NCBI GenBank assembly: GCA_013365365.1 | Contig: JABVXU010000118.1 | Coordinates: forward strand, 62,001 to 126,000 | Direction: 5' to 3' | DNA: 64,000 bases | DNA from: Cruorifilaria tuberocauda | Lineage: Eukaryota > Nematoda > Chromadorea > Rhabditida > Onchocercidae | Shown: piece after piece, positions 12,481-25,009 of the stretch | Layout of the letters: each line of letters opens with the position of its first letter | Position numbering within the stretch: position 1 is the stretch's first letter | Translations under genes and position numbers: made by a program | The notes under the pieces: generated by a model | Seen by the model: the letters and a program-made list of their open reading frames with translations, nothing else | The model's database searches: none | What the model was told of the DNA's origin: nothing

Positions 12481-15443
12481 ATGAAAATTGTCATGGCTTT
12501 GATAGTTTTATATTATACAGTTTTCATAGTTCATTCAACTATATATCGTGCTTCTATGAAGAAAACTGAATCTATACGTCAACAACTTTTACGGTACTTT
12601 TTCAATCAATTGTCACTTAAACGGTACTTTTTAGATCACTCGTTGCTTTCACAATGTTTCTTAGATCACCTGGATAATAATAAAAAACCAGGATAAATGC
12701 AATATTCCAAACTGTACCAATTATAATATACATGTAATGCTGTCTTTTTTTAATTTCATTTATGTTCGATGGATAAAAAGAAAAACAAACGAAATTCAGT
12801 TCCTGAATATCTATAAGAATCTCCGGAACTTTTATGTAATTTAGCATTGAATATTTATAGGAGCGGGAAATTGAAGAAATACAATCGAAAAATTATACCA
12901 CTGATAAAACAAACTGGAAGGGCTGGATATCTTGAATATGTAGACAGCCTTTATGTTATCAATATCACTATCGGATCACCACGTATATCCATTTCTAATC
13001 CGTTTCCATTTGTCTTTTTATACATAGAAACTTGTCAGGAAATCAATAAATTCACAAATCATTCGAAAAATATTTTCGCTTACTGTAAAGCTGCATTGGA
13101 AAGCATTGTAATTCAGTTAAATTTACTTCAAATGAACATATTTTCTAGTTTAGTGATTAACAGTTCATCTTTTCGACACTAGAAAGATAGTTGTAGATTC
13201 AGGTTGAATATTCGACCATCATTATCCTGATGATAGTTCACCTGAAATTTTATCTTTTCTATTTTTAGCACAACATTTCGAGATTATTCCCGATACAGGA
13301 AGCTCAGATTTATGGGTTCTTTCAACTGATTGTAATAGTCATTCATGTGTGGGAGATATTGATATATACATGAAACATCGATTTGATCCAAGGTTTTCAC
13401 TATTACTTCAGAAGTATATCTTATAAATGATCGACAGAATCAAAATTAGAAACTGGTAATGAATCCATTGAATAAATTTATTTGCTGATAAAAAGATACC
13501 ATGAAATTGAACAAAGTTTAAATTAAAAATAAAATAATGATATCATTCGTTTTTAACAAATATTTGTTAGAAACGATATTAATTATGATATTACAGCTTA
13601 TCTTCAACATATTCATCTTATGGTCAGAACTTTTCAATAAGGTATGAATTGGGCTATTCTGAAGGTGAACTTGGAATTGATCAAGTCTCAGTGAGTTCTT
13701 GATTCACCAATATTTTTGATATTTCAAAATGAACTGAACTGAATGCTTTTGTAACATTTGTAAGGCACAAAAATTGTGTAATCAAACTTCAGGTAATTTT
13801 ATTACTACTGCAATAAGCAAAAGTAACAAATCTATTAATCTATTAATTTTAATAGCAGAAATATTATTACAATTAACTTTATAATTGATACCTCATTTCT
13901 TTTTTTCAGCTTCTTTTCATTCCTTTGAATTTTTTGACCAATTATGTGTTAAAAAATATTGTTAAAAAAACAAATATTTTTAGTTCGCTGATTTCAAAAT
14001 TGAGAAGCAAATATTTGGTGCAGCAAATCGTATTTCCAGTGCATTTGAAAATCTTCCGATCGATGGTGTAATGGGTCTTGCTTGGCCAGCTCTTTCATCC
14101 TTTCATGCTTCTACAACAATGGAAAATATAATTGACAATTTGGATTTTCCAATGATAACAATTTATATGTCTCGGTAGACTTTCTGCCACTTCACTGTAG
14201 CTAATTATTAAGTGAGAATCATTTAATGAACATATTATTAAAAGAGAACAATTAAGTGCAAAAGTTTCAAAATTATGACACATTGATTTTTTTTAAAGAA
14301 TAACGTTGAACTTTACTTTTTACTACAAAATATGTTTTAAGAAATACCAAGAAGTTTTATAATAGGATTATCGATCGATTTTTGAATCAATCAAAAGAGA
14401 TTTGATTTAATTTATCGGGATATTTTTTTAAAAGAACTTATAGACATTTGGAACCGACAATGCGTCAAGATGGTGGTGCAATTACATTCGGTGGTTTTGA
14501 CTTTGAATATTGTGATTCGTCGATTGGTTGGGTACAGTTAACCTCACAGACTTTCTGGCAATTCACCGTACAAGGGTAGACAAACTTTAGCATCAAAATT
14601 AGCCTATTTCTGGATGATTTTGATCAATTCATATGAACTTTCGATAATCTTTTTTTCTTACTCCTTGCAGTCATTGTTATAAAATCCATCCACTTTTTCT
14701 GCATAATGCATCTTATTTATCAAAAATGCTTTGTCACTTTAAATTCCATATCATTTTTTAATTAATATTTATATGTAGTCTAAGAATTGGCACATACATG
14801 AGCACCAGTTGGCAACAAGCGATTTCCGATTCCGGAACATCCTTCCTTCAAGTACCATCATTTCTCATGAATTCAATCGTGAAAGCGATCAACGCTACAT
14901 TTTCATTTGAATATGAAGCTTATTTGCTTGATTGTACTATGCGATACAGTGCTCCTGATATTGAAATTAAAATAAATGGCATATACTATTCAATACCCTC
15001 CATTCAATATACGCAAATGGTAATTCCGTTATTAATTTCATTCTGTCAACCTAAACAATGATTTATTATACGGAAAATTTTCATGATATTTTTAACATAT
15101 CATAAAAATCTAATTAGTAATATTTATCACTAATTGGTATTAGAGTGTTATGCAATTACTATGCTTAGCATATGCTTCACGAAAAAAATTATAGTATATG
15201 CAATCTTTTTTTGGATCAATCAATACTCTTATTTGGTGGATGATGTATTTTTCTAAAAGTATCATGTCTACTGTTTTATAGTATACTGATGGTAATGAAG
15301 ATGCAATATGTATTTTTGCTGCATTCGAGAGTTATGGTATTGGATTTAATCCATCGTGGATTCTTGGTGATGTGTTCATCCGTTCTTATTGCAATATCTA
15401 TGATTTCGGGAACAATCGTATTGGTTTCGCTGAAGCTATGTAG
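12481..15443 (+). CDS. Secreted pepsin-like aspartic protease (A1 family)
   Basis: This is an endopeptidase of the pepsin family, probably gut- or lysosome-acting as in related nematode enzymes. Eight exons, 12481-12593, 12861-12982, 13269-13392, 13597-13690, 13984-14174, 14444-14575, 14779-15019 and 15282-15443, join in phase to 392 aa. Residues 1-19 form a signal peptide ([19 protein letters not shown]). A basic propeptide follows. The first catalytic motif is DTGSSDLW (Asp87), the flap Tyr is near 136 (FSIRYELG), and the second motif is DSGTS (Asp276); the 189-residue gap is normal. Typical CNSHSC and C-terminal SYCNIYDF segments are present. AATAAA is at 15530-15535. A second in-frame donor at 12623 could add ten residues to the propeptide. 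All catalytic residues are intact. The family assignment is certain, but the exact substrate is not. Confidence 0.95.
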
Positions 15444-17222
15444 TGAAGCATTACTTCAGATACTTTCAAAAATTGTCCATTTCATTCATATTGTTTCAGT
15501 TATTATTCTAAATTCATACAAAATAGAATAATAAAAATTTATATAGGATTCATCTTATTAATTAACATTTTCAAAAAAAAATTTTATCTGTTAATTTTCG
15601 AAGGTATAATTAAAAAATTATATTTTAGCAGGTAGAATTTCAATATCGTGAAAACTTTTTAACTTTTTTTGGTAGATATTTGTTTAAATGAATAACTACT
15701 AGAGCTTCATGATTTAACGGATATTTTATTCATCTTTTCAATTTAACGTTTTAGAAAAATGAATTAAGAATAAGAGCTAAAAAGAATGCGCGCCTAAAAG
15801 AGCTAAAGTTAGATCATCAAAACTGTGCTTAAGTTTTAAGAATAACCTAAAGAATTATCAGAAGAATTAGATAAATTAATCTTCAGGCTTATTTTTTGTT
15901 AATGAGATTTAGAGTCTGAGATATTAATACTTCAAAATTGAAATTAAGTTAATTGCTTGCAATAAAATGATTTGCTGCATTTTTTTCTTGTTTTACTCTT
16001 TGAAATCTTTTTTCTCTATATTTTTGCTTTGAAAATCAAGTCGACAAGAAGAATTGTTCAACAATTTGTAGCTTAGAATACCTAACAAATTCTATCTTTC
16101 GTATATTACACAAATATTGTAATTGATTACAATTTTGTTTAAATTTGTCAGATCAAATATTCCGTAATTTCATGATTCATATCAAATGCTTACGTGTACT
16201 ACAACAAACTGGTATAAAATGATATGAAATAATTGTACAGATCATTCTCGAAAAAAGAAACCTTTGGATATTCTATTCCTCAAGTTTTTCTAATCTATTA
16301 TTCTAATTTTATTGTAGTTTAATTGAATTACAGTATTCTCATTCCATTAATCAGTTAATTAGCCGTAGTGGTTGGTGTTATGGAAAAGGCAAATATAATA
16401 AGAAACTGCTTGCCTTCTTCCTGATACAGCAATTATTCCGGATAGGAAAGACGAATATTCTGAATAATGCGAAGTCCCATTTCTTCATTCCATTATTCGT
16501 TCGTTTCCAAGAAAACTGAAAATGCTTCTTATGATAAGTCATTAAATAATTTTCAGTTTCAGAAGTCATACATGAATCCGTTAAAGCTTCAAAAATATGA
16601 GTGGATATGCTGATCTCATAACGAAATCCCTATCCTTCTACTCAGTCTTCAAAAAATATTCCTGTGTTATCGCTGAAATTCTATTTAGCTCTCTGATTTC
16701 CACTCAGCGTATCATCATTTGATCCCAATAAAAATTCTAGCCAATTTCATTTATCACCTGCAAATAATAAAACGAAATTTTCACGTGCGATACTTCCATT
16801 TTCGTAGCGGGGCTGGTCGAAATTTCAACTGGTCTTCAAATTTCAATTCTTTGGTTTTAAAGTTTGCTAGTTCTAAACACTTCGCTCATTTTGAGTTCAT
16901 CCTTTCATTTCGAGCGGTCGCATTGTTTTTATCGCTTATTGTTATAAGACTTGCATACAATTCGTAGGGAAAGATATTCCGAATTTAAGATATTTCATGG
17001 AAACTTTTTGTTAGAATTTTCTCCATAATAGCTGTTTTAAGTAAGTAATTTGAATCAAATTTCTCAAAAAAAAAGGTCAAACAAATATTTAGTAATGTGA
17101 GTAGAATGAATGTTTATTATTGATGTCAAATGTACAAGTAATTGCAGTTAAGAAACGTTTGAAGGAAAGGTAATTAGAAGTATATTTGATATCTCATTGA
17201 GAGTTTACTTCGCGTCAAAAAT
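15444..17222. other. Intergenic aspartic protease-SNRPC
   Basis: 1.8 kb of AT-rich sequence. Short open frames on both strands (for example 16378-16569 minus and 16719-16967 plus) show no domain or splice pattern. Only the protease poly(A) signal near 15530 is recognisable. Confidence 0.55.
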
Positions 17223-18383
17223 ATGCCGAAGTACTACTGTGATTACTGTGATACCTTCTTAACGCACGATTCACCATCTGTTAGAAAAACTCATAATGGT
17301 GGCCGAAAGCATAAGGTTAGTTCGAATTACTTTATGAAAGAAAAGAATTTGATTGCTACCCTAGGGGAACTGTTTAAAGAGTTTTTTATAAAGAAAGAGA
17401 GTCTTTAGTCACTTCGTATGATGCAGTTTTGCATCTAAAATGGTGCTTAGGATTTCAAGATAGTTTACTCTCTGACATAACTCTTTTATTTATTTTCATT
17501 GTTCACTGAAGAATTCATAAATATCAAAGAACTATTTTTTTTGTGATTCACTTCTGAAATACAGCGGAAGTTGCTTCTTCATATAGATTAGAAAATCAAA
17601 ATTAAGGATTGAACCAAAATTTTCATTTCTTATTTTTTGCTTAGCTATTTTGATTTAAAACTTGCATTTTAGGAAAATGTGCGGATGTTTTACCAAAAGT
17701 GGATGGAGGAACAGGCGCAGAAATTAGTGGATGCTACTGCGCGAGCATTTACGCAAGGTCGTATGGGTAGTAGTCAAGGAGCTGTTCCTCGAATGCCTAT
17801 GGTATTTTTTTCTTAGAATTTTGCTTGAAGATATGTCAAACTTTATTTTTATTTTCGTTCTTTTAAATTCCTTTAAACAAAATCATTTATTTATTTATGC
17901 ATTTTATTTATCATTTATTTATTTATAAATTCAAGCGTTTCAATGATTTCCTTAGTCATGTCGATCATTAATAGAACGTGCTGAAACTTCTCAAATTTTT
18001 TGAAAGAAATTTGAAATTCTTGGAGAACCTACTTTTTTTTTATTCAATCTCTCTTTTTTTTTTAAATTTTATTCATAGTGCAGATTTTACTTAAATGAAT
18101 TTCTGTTTTCCTACTGTTTCTAAAACTTGTTTCTACATCTTATATTGCGATCAAGTTCTAGGAGAGACTATTTTTTTAATAGTTGTTATTTAAAATACTT
18201 TCTTCATTAAATTCATAGGCGGTCGGCGGACCAAGACCACCGATTATGGCACCAGTTGGTGGTCCGCCAGTTCGAGGTCCAATGCCGTTTCCTTATCCAC
18301 CGATGGGTGCTCCAATGGGACCACCGATGATGATGAGACCACCGTTTATGATGCCGTCTGGACCACGCCGCGAGATTCGATAA
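17223..18383 (+). CDS. SNRPC: U1 small nuclear ribonucleoprotein C
   Basis: U1-C stabilises pairing of U1 snRNA with the 5' splice site. Three exons, 17223-17315, 17673-17801 and 18219-18383, join in phase 0 to 128 aa; the human protein has 159. The N-terminus is the canonical matrin-type C2H2 finger: [20 protein letters not shown] with Cys6, Cys9, His24 and His30. A helix with [10 protein letters not shown] follows. The last exon encodes a Pro/Met/Gly-rich tail ending GPRREIR. AATAAA is at 18469-18474. The start is fixed by the invariant [13 protein letters not shown]2 follows 695 bases downstream on the same strand. Confidence 0.97.
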
Positions 18384-19078
18384 TAGTTCTGCTGGTGTTT
18401 AGCTACTTTTGGAAATATTTGTTATGTGCTTCAAATGTTGTACATAGACTGGTAAAATATTACATCTGTAATAAATCTCTGAGAAGAATAGTACCGATTG
18501 TTCGAGTCTGATTCTAGTTCTTATCAAATTAAACGAAAAACCATACTTCGATTTCTAAGCTGTTTTGCTGTTTCAGTTATTTTTGTTAACTTTCATGTTC
18601 ATGGTTTTGTTCACAAGTTGATAAATTACAGCGCAGTAAGTTGAAAGCTCATAAATTTCTCAGTTTTCAAAGAAAAACTGTATTCATTCTTTAAAGTAGA
18701 TGTATGATATTTGGGAAGACTAGAAAACGGTATTAGTTGAAATATGCAAAGCAAAAAAAATTCATACAGATGTAAACATTGTTAATAGTATGAAACAGCA
18801 TTGAAAAGAATATTGGTATTGGTGAAAACGCAGTTGTATGCAACTGCTACTATAGGGTTAGTGATGGTAATTTCATATTTTTACATAAAGCTTAATCGTG
18901 GATATTTGTTGTTTCTCTTAGTAAATTGTTACTTTGATGTTATCCTTGTCATGTTCTGTTCTCTAAACTTTCGTCCTTCCAGTGGCATCTCTTGATTCTG
19001 CAGGCAATATTACAGAATCAGGCGCATGCATTTAAACTTATATCCTGCTGAAAATAAGGCTTATTCCACTGCTTAGTC
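18384..19078. other. Intergenic SNRPC-POLE2
   Basis: A 695-base gap holding the SNRPC poly(A) signal (18469-18474). It ends in CCACTGCTTAG at 19066-19076, two bases before the POLE2 ATG. The open frame 18801-18995 has no recognisable features. This is the shortest gap in the window and the best candidate for an operonic intercistronic region. Confidence 0.55.
19066..19078 (+). promoter_or_regulatory. Candidate spliced-leader acceptor of POLE2
   Basis: CTGCTTAG ends at 19076 and the ATG begins at 19079. A two-base 5' UTR is hard to explain without trans-splicing. Inferred from sequence only. Confidence 0.5.
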
Positions 19079-22000
19079 ATGCGGACTGATTCGGATGCGG
19101 AGAAACTGAGGAAACAGGTTCGTAAAGCATTTCAGATGCGTGCACTCACAGTAAGCAAGTGAGCATTTCTGTTTTATAGTTTTATATTTCTGGTGTTGTT
19201 ATTCTCAAAATTTCCATCGGTTAAGTTTTTAACGGATTCAAATATACTGTTGGTATCTGGTTGCAGGGAAGCTATGGAATATGCTGTCCAAATTCTGGTG
19301 GAATTGGAAAGTGAAGAGCAAATTCGATGGATAAATAAAGTCATTGCTGTGTTATCGAAACAAAAGGGTATGTCCCATTGAGCAGAGTATTTTGTGTTTG
19401 ATATTTGGTTTTTCACCTGGTGCATATTAGATTCATCTGTCTTCCTTTCGAAGAATTCATTAACATTATCAAAGAAAGTTGTTTTCGAAGTCTTGAGTTC
19501 TTATGAAGTTTTATGATCAGATTTCTGTGGTTGGGAGACTATTTTCGGATCCTTCAAAATGGTTTACAGATATAGATAGAAATTAAGAGCTATGAAATTT
19601 CAAAATAAAGAGATGAGGGAGAAGAGTTTTATTATCCTCTCACAGTTTTATATTTAGCCAGCGGGCCAGTGATTTCATTTAGTGAATTCAAGTCGGCTGT
19701 TACCGAATGCGCCAAGGATCGTTCTTCAAAACAGTTAGTTTTCTTTTTAAAATCAATAAATGCTTTGTCTAAACCATACAGAATCAATAGAATAAATAAT
19801 TTACTTCTCATCGGAATGATATGAGTTATAAGCTATTGAAATCAAATACACACTAGAATCAAGTTACTAACTATATTGACTGCTCTTTAAGGATGAAATA
19901 AACAATTTAAACATGAAGAATTATGTCATCTGTGTTATACTGTTTCCACCAATCGAATAAATAGGGCGTTGCATTTAATACTTGTTGTATTAGACAAACT
20001 GGTTGAAGAAAACCTTCACTGGAATCCCTTAATGAGGCATTTGACAGAAATTATACTAAATTCATTTCACCTTAAATCACTATGAGAATCGAGGATTTAA
20101 AATCACTGAGTTGAATAAAACTAGTTTCTACTACAGAGAATCATTAATCCATGTGATTGATTTGTTCACCGTCCCACGTTTGCGGTATGATGAGCAACGT
20201 AAAGCATTAGTCATAGTGGACGGTCAAGCATCTACCATAGGCCAAAGTAGCGATGCAAGGAATTTATACAGAGAACGTTTGAAACTTGTTGTCCAGGTTA
20301 GTGGAGTTTTTGATCTCTTCGGAATCGATTTTTTACCTTCTACTTCAGAATAGATGTTATCCTATTATTACTATAGTTTCATTCATTGATATATTCTATT
20401 TTTGTCATTATTTTCGTTTCATGTTGGTATATAAACTGATTTTATGAAAGAATTAACGTTATTAACAAGTTAACTGAATGGTAATCTATATTCAGCGTGC
20501 ATTACGAAGTTCTGCATTTGAGCATTATCAGCTGTGCTCCGTAGAAACTCTGTTGGGCACTCCAGAAAGCAAAGATAATTCGGTGTTAATAGGGATGTTA
20601 ACTCAGAGGAGTCCTGGTATTTATGAAATCGAAGATCTTACAGGTGGGATCAAACATATTTTCTCACATCGTCTTAAATCACTCAAATTTTAAAAACACT
20701 TATAAAAGCGATTACGATATATGTTTAATTGAATTTTTGTGCCTGAGAGGCTAGATCTATCGCATGAAAGGGTCATATAAAAATTTGCAGGTGCTGTAGA
20801 AGTTGATATTAAAGAAGCAACCTTTCACAAAGGTCTTTTCACCGATGGCTGTATAATGATGTTGGAAGGTCGGTATGTTAGTGGTATATTTCGTGTTAGT
20901 GCTGTTGGTCTTGCACCAATTGAAAATGCCAAGATTACTAGAAATCACTTTGGAGTAACGAATTGGTTTGGTGGTGAGAGTAAAGTCGCCTATGGATCGC
21001 AAATTCGACTTCGAACACTATGTGAACAAAATGACAGAACAAGGTTCATACTTATGTCAGATGTATGGCTGGATGATTCAAGGGTTAAGTCCTTCTCTCT
21101 TTTCAAAGACTTTAATTGAAATACAACAAAGTCAAATACTTTGTCAGTGGATTTTATCATTAATAACACATCGGAGTAAGCTTTTCCATTTCCTTCACCT
21201 TCACTTTTAATTTTTTGAAAGTATCATTAGGAGCGGTTATTTCAATGATTTAATCGCTATAATTTGAAAATTTCGGCAGTATTTTATGGTTTCAGATATA
21301 CTTTCTAAAAAATTGTTTCCTTTGCATTGAACAAGAGGTCCCAATGAGGTATGTGGTCGGATTTGGAAGATCGATTTACTAGCTATACAACCAATGAATC
21401 ACATGGTATTGGGAAATAGAGACAGAATTTTCTCAATAAACTAAAGCTTTATTTTTTTAACTAATGTATTTTCTCTTGAAACCTCTTTCTTTAGATATTG
21501 AATGCACTCAAGGAGCTTATATTTGCCTTCACAGATTCTCAGTTGCTTGCATTCGTTATATGTGGTAATTTCTGTTCTCAGGTGGGTACAGCTGACGCAT
21601 ATCATCGCATTTATGGTTTGTTTTCCATGCTTTACCGTTAACCATTTTGTAGAACATAGAATGTAGAATATAGCTTTTCTTATTATACCATGTTTTTTTC
21701 ATTATTTTATTTTTCTAGAAGATTCAGCGTTTGCGCGGATAAGATTTACTGTTTAAATAGTACATTTTCTCATTTAAATATGAAACATATGGGCATATCA
21801 TTCTTTATCATTAGTACTTTAAAATAAATCTAATTTTAGATGGATTCCGTCGCTTGGCTGCTATTTTGCAAAAAGATATTTTTGCTGATCGTAATGTTCA
21901 CTTTATATTCATTCCCGGTCCAGATGATCCATCTTTGAATTCGATACTACCACGGTGAGTATTTATGAATTTTTTTTGAATATGCCTATAGTCGATATGT

Positions 22001-23079
22001 GTCTTCATTTCTATTTTGTTCACTTCCTCCATTGATCATTCTACATTTCATCTGTCTTGTATACTGCTTCCACGTTTTGTTGCAATTTCTATAAAAATTC
22101 ATTCGGGAAGACATAGACTTGTGTGGAAAATAAATTTAGTAATAATAGTAAAACTAACGCTCACATGGTTATGTTGAATTGCCTTTATAGAAATTTCATT
22201 TCTATTTTGCACTGGATCGAAGCGATTTTGGATGCTTTACCAAATTTTAGTCTATTACATACGGTTATTCACCAGCTTGAAAGAACTGCTGGTTTTTGAT
22301 TCTTGTGTTTGAAATTTCTAAATTACGCTTGAACTTTTATATCGAAGTCGTTTTTCTTTGGTATAGTCTATCACATCGTTTGCAGGCCACCATTACCATT
22401 TCAACTTTTCGAACTGATGAAGAATGTGCCAAATTGTTCTTTTGCATCAAATCCATGCCGCATACAATATACTAATCAAGAAATTGTCGTTATGCGTTAT
22501 GATTTGGTCGAAAAAATGTGCAGAAATAGTATTCATATGCCGTCGATTACTGCCGACATTGCAGAACATGTGAAAATTTTCTTTAATCTTTGTTTTAGGA
22601 CAAATTCTTATTTTTTCATTATTAGGTTGGATTTAAATGTCAAGAACATTAGTTTTTATGCTTAGCAAAGTCACACATCGCCTAAACTGGTAAAATGATT
22701 GATCTCTAACAACACATCAATTGTAAATTTGATTCAATGAAAATGAAATGAAAGTCATGAATTGCTTAAATATTGTTTAAAAATGATTGTCTTGCAGTTC
22801 TGTTATACGATCGCTTCTGTTGGACACTTATCGCCACTACCCTTGCACATATCACCTGTTATTTGGCAAATGGATAGTTACCTTACATTATACCCATTAC
22901 CAGATCTCGTTGTCATCGCGGATAAATTCGAACATTTCCATTATCAATTAGAAAATACCATATTCGTTAATCCAGGTTCATTTGCCCGTACCGACCTCAA
23001 TTTTTATGTATATTATCCAGCGTTACGGACGGTCGAGGTATGCTCTGCTGATCAAAAAATAACTGAAGCTGCTGAATAA
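19079..23079 (+). CDS. POLE2: DNA polymerase epsilon subunit 2 (B subunit)
   Basis: This is the regulatory B subunit of the leading-strand replicase, holding together the catalytic subunit and the histone-fold subunits in the nucleus. Ten exons, 19079-19158, 19267-19367, 19658-19733, 20137-20296, 20496-20643, 20791-21083, 21495-21615, 21840-21954, 22386-22569 and 22798-23079, join in phase to 519 aa; the human protein has 527. Landmarks include the N-terminal helical domain, SVETLLGTPE, ILMSDVWLDD, FVICGNF, FIPGPDDPSLNSILPR, SNPCRIQYTNQEIVV, VGHLSPLPL and PDLVVIADKF, all in the human order. The calcineurin-like phosphodiesterase fold is catalytically inactive in this family. AATAAA is at 23242-23247. 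The start matches the family N-terminus, and a splice-acceptor AG lies two bases upstream. Confidence 0.96.
21651..21682 (+). repeat. POLE2-intron segment related to the LTN1 hairpin arm
   Basis: GAACATAGAATGTAGAATATAGC closely resembles the right arm of the LTN1 intronic hairpin (GAACATAGAGTATAGCTTTT), with a small insertion. No matching inverted arm is evident here, so it may be half of a short dispersed element. Confidence 0.4.
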
Positions 23080-25009
23080 CCACTGCTATTGGTTAAAGAA
23101 TGGTTGAAGCATCTCCATTTTACGAACTAATGCCCTTTAAAATGGTGACTTTGATCTTTAGCTTGATCTTGTTTATTTTTTACTTATTTTTAGAATTTTT
23201 CTAGGACGGATTGTAACATCAGCAAGTGTTTCTCAAGTTGTAATAAAAGTTGATGACTCAATGTGCTTTATAACAATAAAACTATAAGGTACATTATCAG
23301 TCACATTTAGCTTACAGCTAGAAGTAATTAACTTAAAAGTGGGGCGAATGATGGGAAAAAATCAAATTGATATATTCATAATTAATGGCCAATATGAGCT
23401 ACCATTTTATTGCGGCAATAATCGTTATCATAGTGAAATTTGTTAAAATTAAAAATATGAATAAATGAAAAGCCGTAACTGAAAAAAATGAGAGATTATT
23501 GAATGCAAACCATCAAAAAACATTGGTGAAAATCTTTTAACGACTGTATTTCCATATTTAACCTTAGCAGATATATGAAATATTTGATATGCCTATGTCT
23601 ACCTATATCATCTCAGCTTATTCTTCAAGACTTTTTGAAAGCTAAGCATGCAGAGTTAGCATCCATCATTCTCATACACATACGCACACACACACACAGA
23701 CGCATAGACAGACATTGATTGCTTGCCATATCTGTTAAGTAGCGATGCGTCTCATATTTGAAGCTTCACATGATCGGAAGCATTTTCAACAGTTAACAAG
23801 GCTTTTTCTCTTAATTAGTTCAATTCTTTTAATGGCAGGAGGTAGAATCGTCGAGTTTGAAAAATAATGAAATAAATAGCTATTAAAAATAGCCATTCGC
23901 GATAATTCAATCGTGGATTTTCTCTTTCCCATTCGCAAAGATATATGTCATCCTTTTGGCATGAAAAATTTTGAAGCTGATAAGCTTTCTAAACTTAAAA
24001 TTCATATCAACTGTAGCAATATGCTAATATATCGCTATCATATAACTACCCAATTTTCTTTAATGCTTATTTCTTCAATCATTTTATGCACTTCATATCA
24101 TTTGTAATCCATCATATTACTTGGCAAATATGCTATTGCTATTAATATTCATTTATAGCCTTACTTCAGACTTAGTTTATATTATTCTAAAATTTTAATA
24201 ATTTTGAAATTTTTTCATGAAATTTTCATTTCCACTAGATTAAGTGCTTAATAATGATAATTTAGTAGTGAATTGTGATTGTTTGAACAGCAGGCAAAGA
24301 TCTTTCTTTTTTTGTTTATTAAATGATAAGCCTAACAGAACGATCATTTAATCATAGCAGCAAGGAAATTTATAGCATTTTGAAAGTGAAAATATCCCTA
24401 CTTTCGAAGACTTGCTTGTTTAAACTTTACTTTTATTTTCTTTAGTTTCATTAGAAAAATCATTTATCATATAAACACTATTGAAATAAAGCATTAAAAT
24501 TAGCTTAACAGTTTCTTGCATTCTACAGACTTTGGTCAGCTAAAGATTAAGTTGATTTAAAAATGTTCAAAAAACGAAAGGAACCGGTAATTTTGTGTAC
24601 GGGAAAGGTGGTGAGTTCTCTAAATGTTGAAATTCGGGATTTTTTCTTGGGAATTTCTTCTCTTTCTTTCATTCGGTATTTTTTTCCGGAAGTTTCTTTG
24701 TTCCGTTTTGTCTTTATCTGAATGCATGTAGAAATAATTGCTAATAAAATGGATTTTTTTTTCTCCTGCTATTAGGATTATTTGACTTTTATGGGTATGA
24801 GAAGAGAAAAATCAATGCAAAGTTCCATGGATATCATTTCTGATTCTTTTTCCCATCAATATCTTATTTGCAAAAGTTTCATTCTATCAGTGAAATTCAA
24901 AATTGATAATTCGAGAATTTATTTTCTCATTCGATTAGATAGCCCTAAATTATGCTTCATTCTCTTTTTTGGATAATTAGAATGCTACTAGAAAGTATGA
25001 AATAATGCG
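23080..25009. other. Intergenic POLE2-PICK1
   Basis: It holds the POLE2 3' end with poly(A) signal 23242-23247, a short AC-rich tract at 23679-23698, and AT-rich sequence. A possible PICK1 first exon (ATG 24563, ending at a good GTGAGT donor at 24611) is noted in the PICK1 entry. Other open frames here (22762 aside, which is POLE2) look like chance. Confidence 0.5.

Noticed and set aside
24782..24976. Open frame after an ATTAG acceptor in the PICK1 upstream region
   Set aside because: No donor places it in phase with the PDZ exon, and the peptide has no PICK1 similarity.
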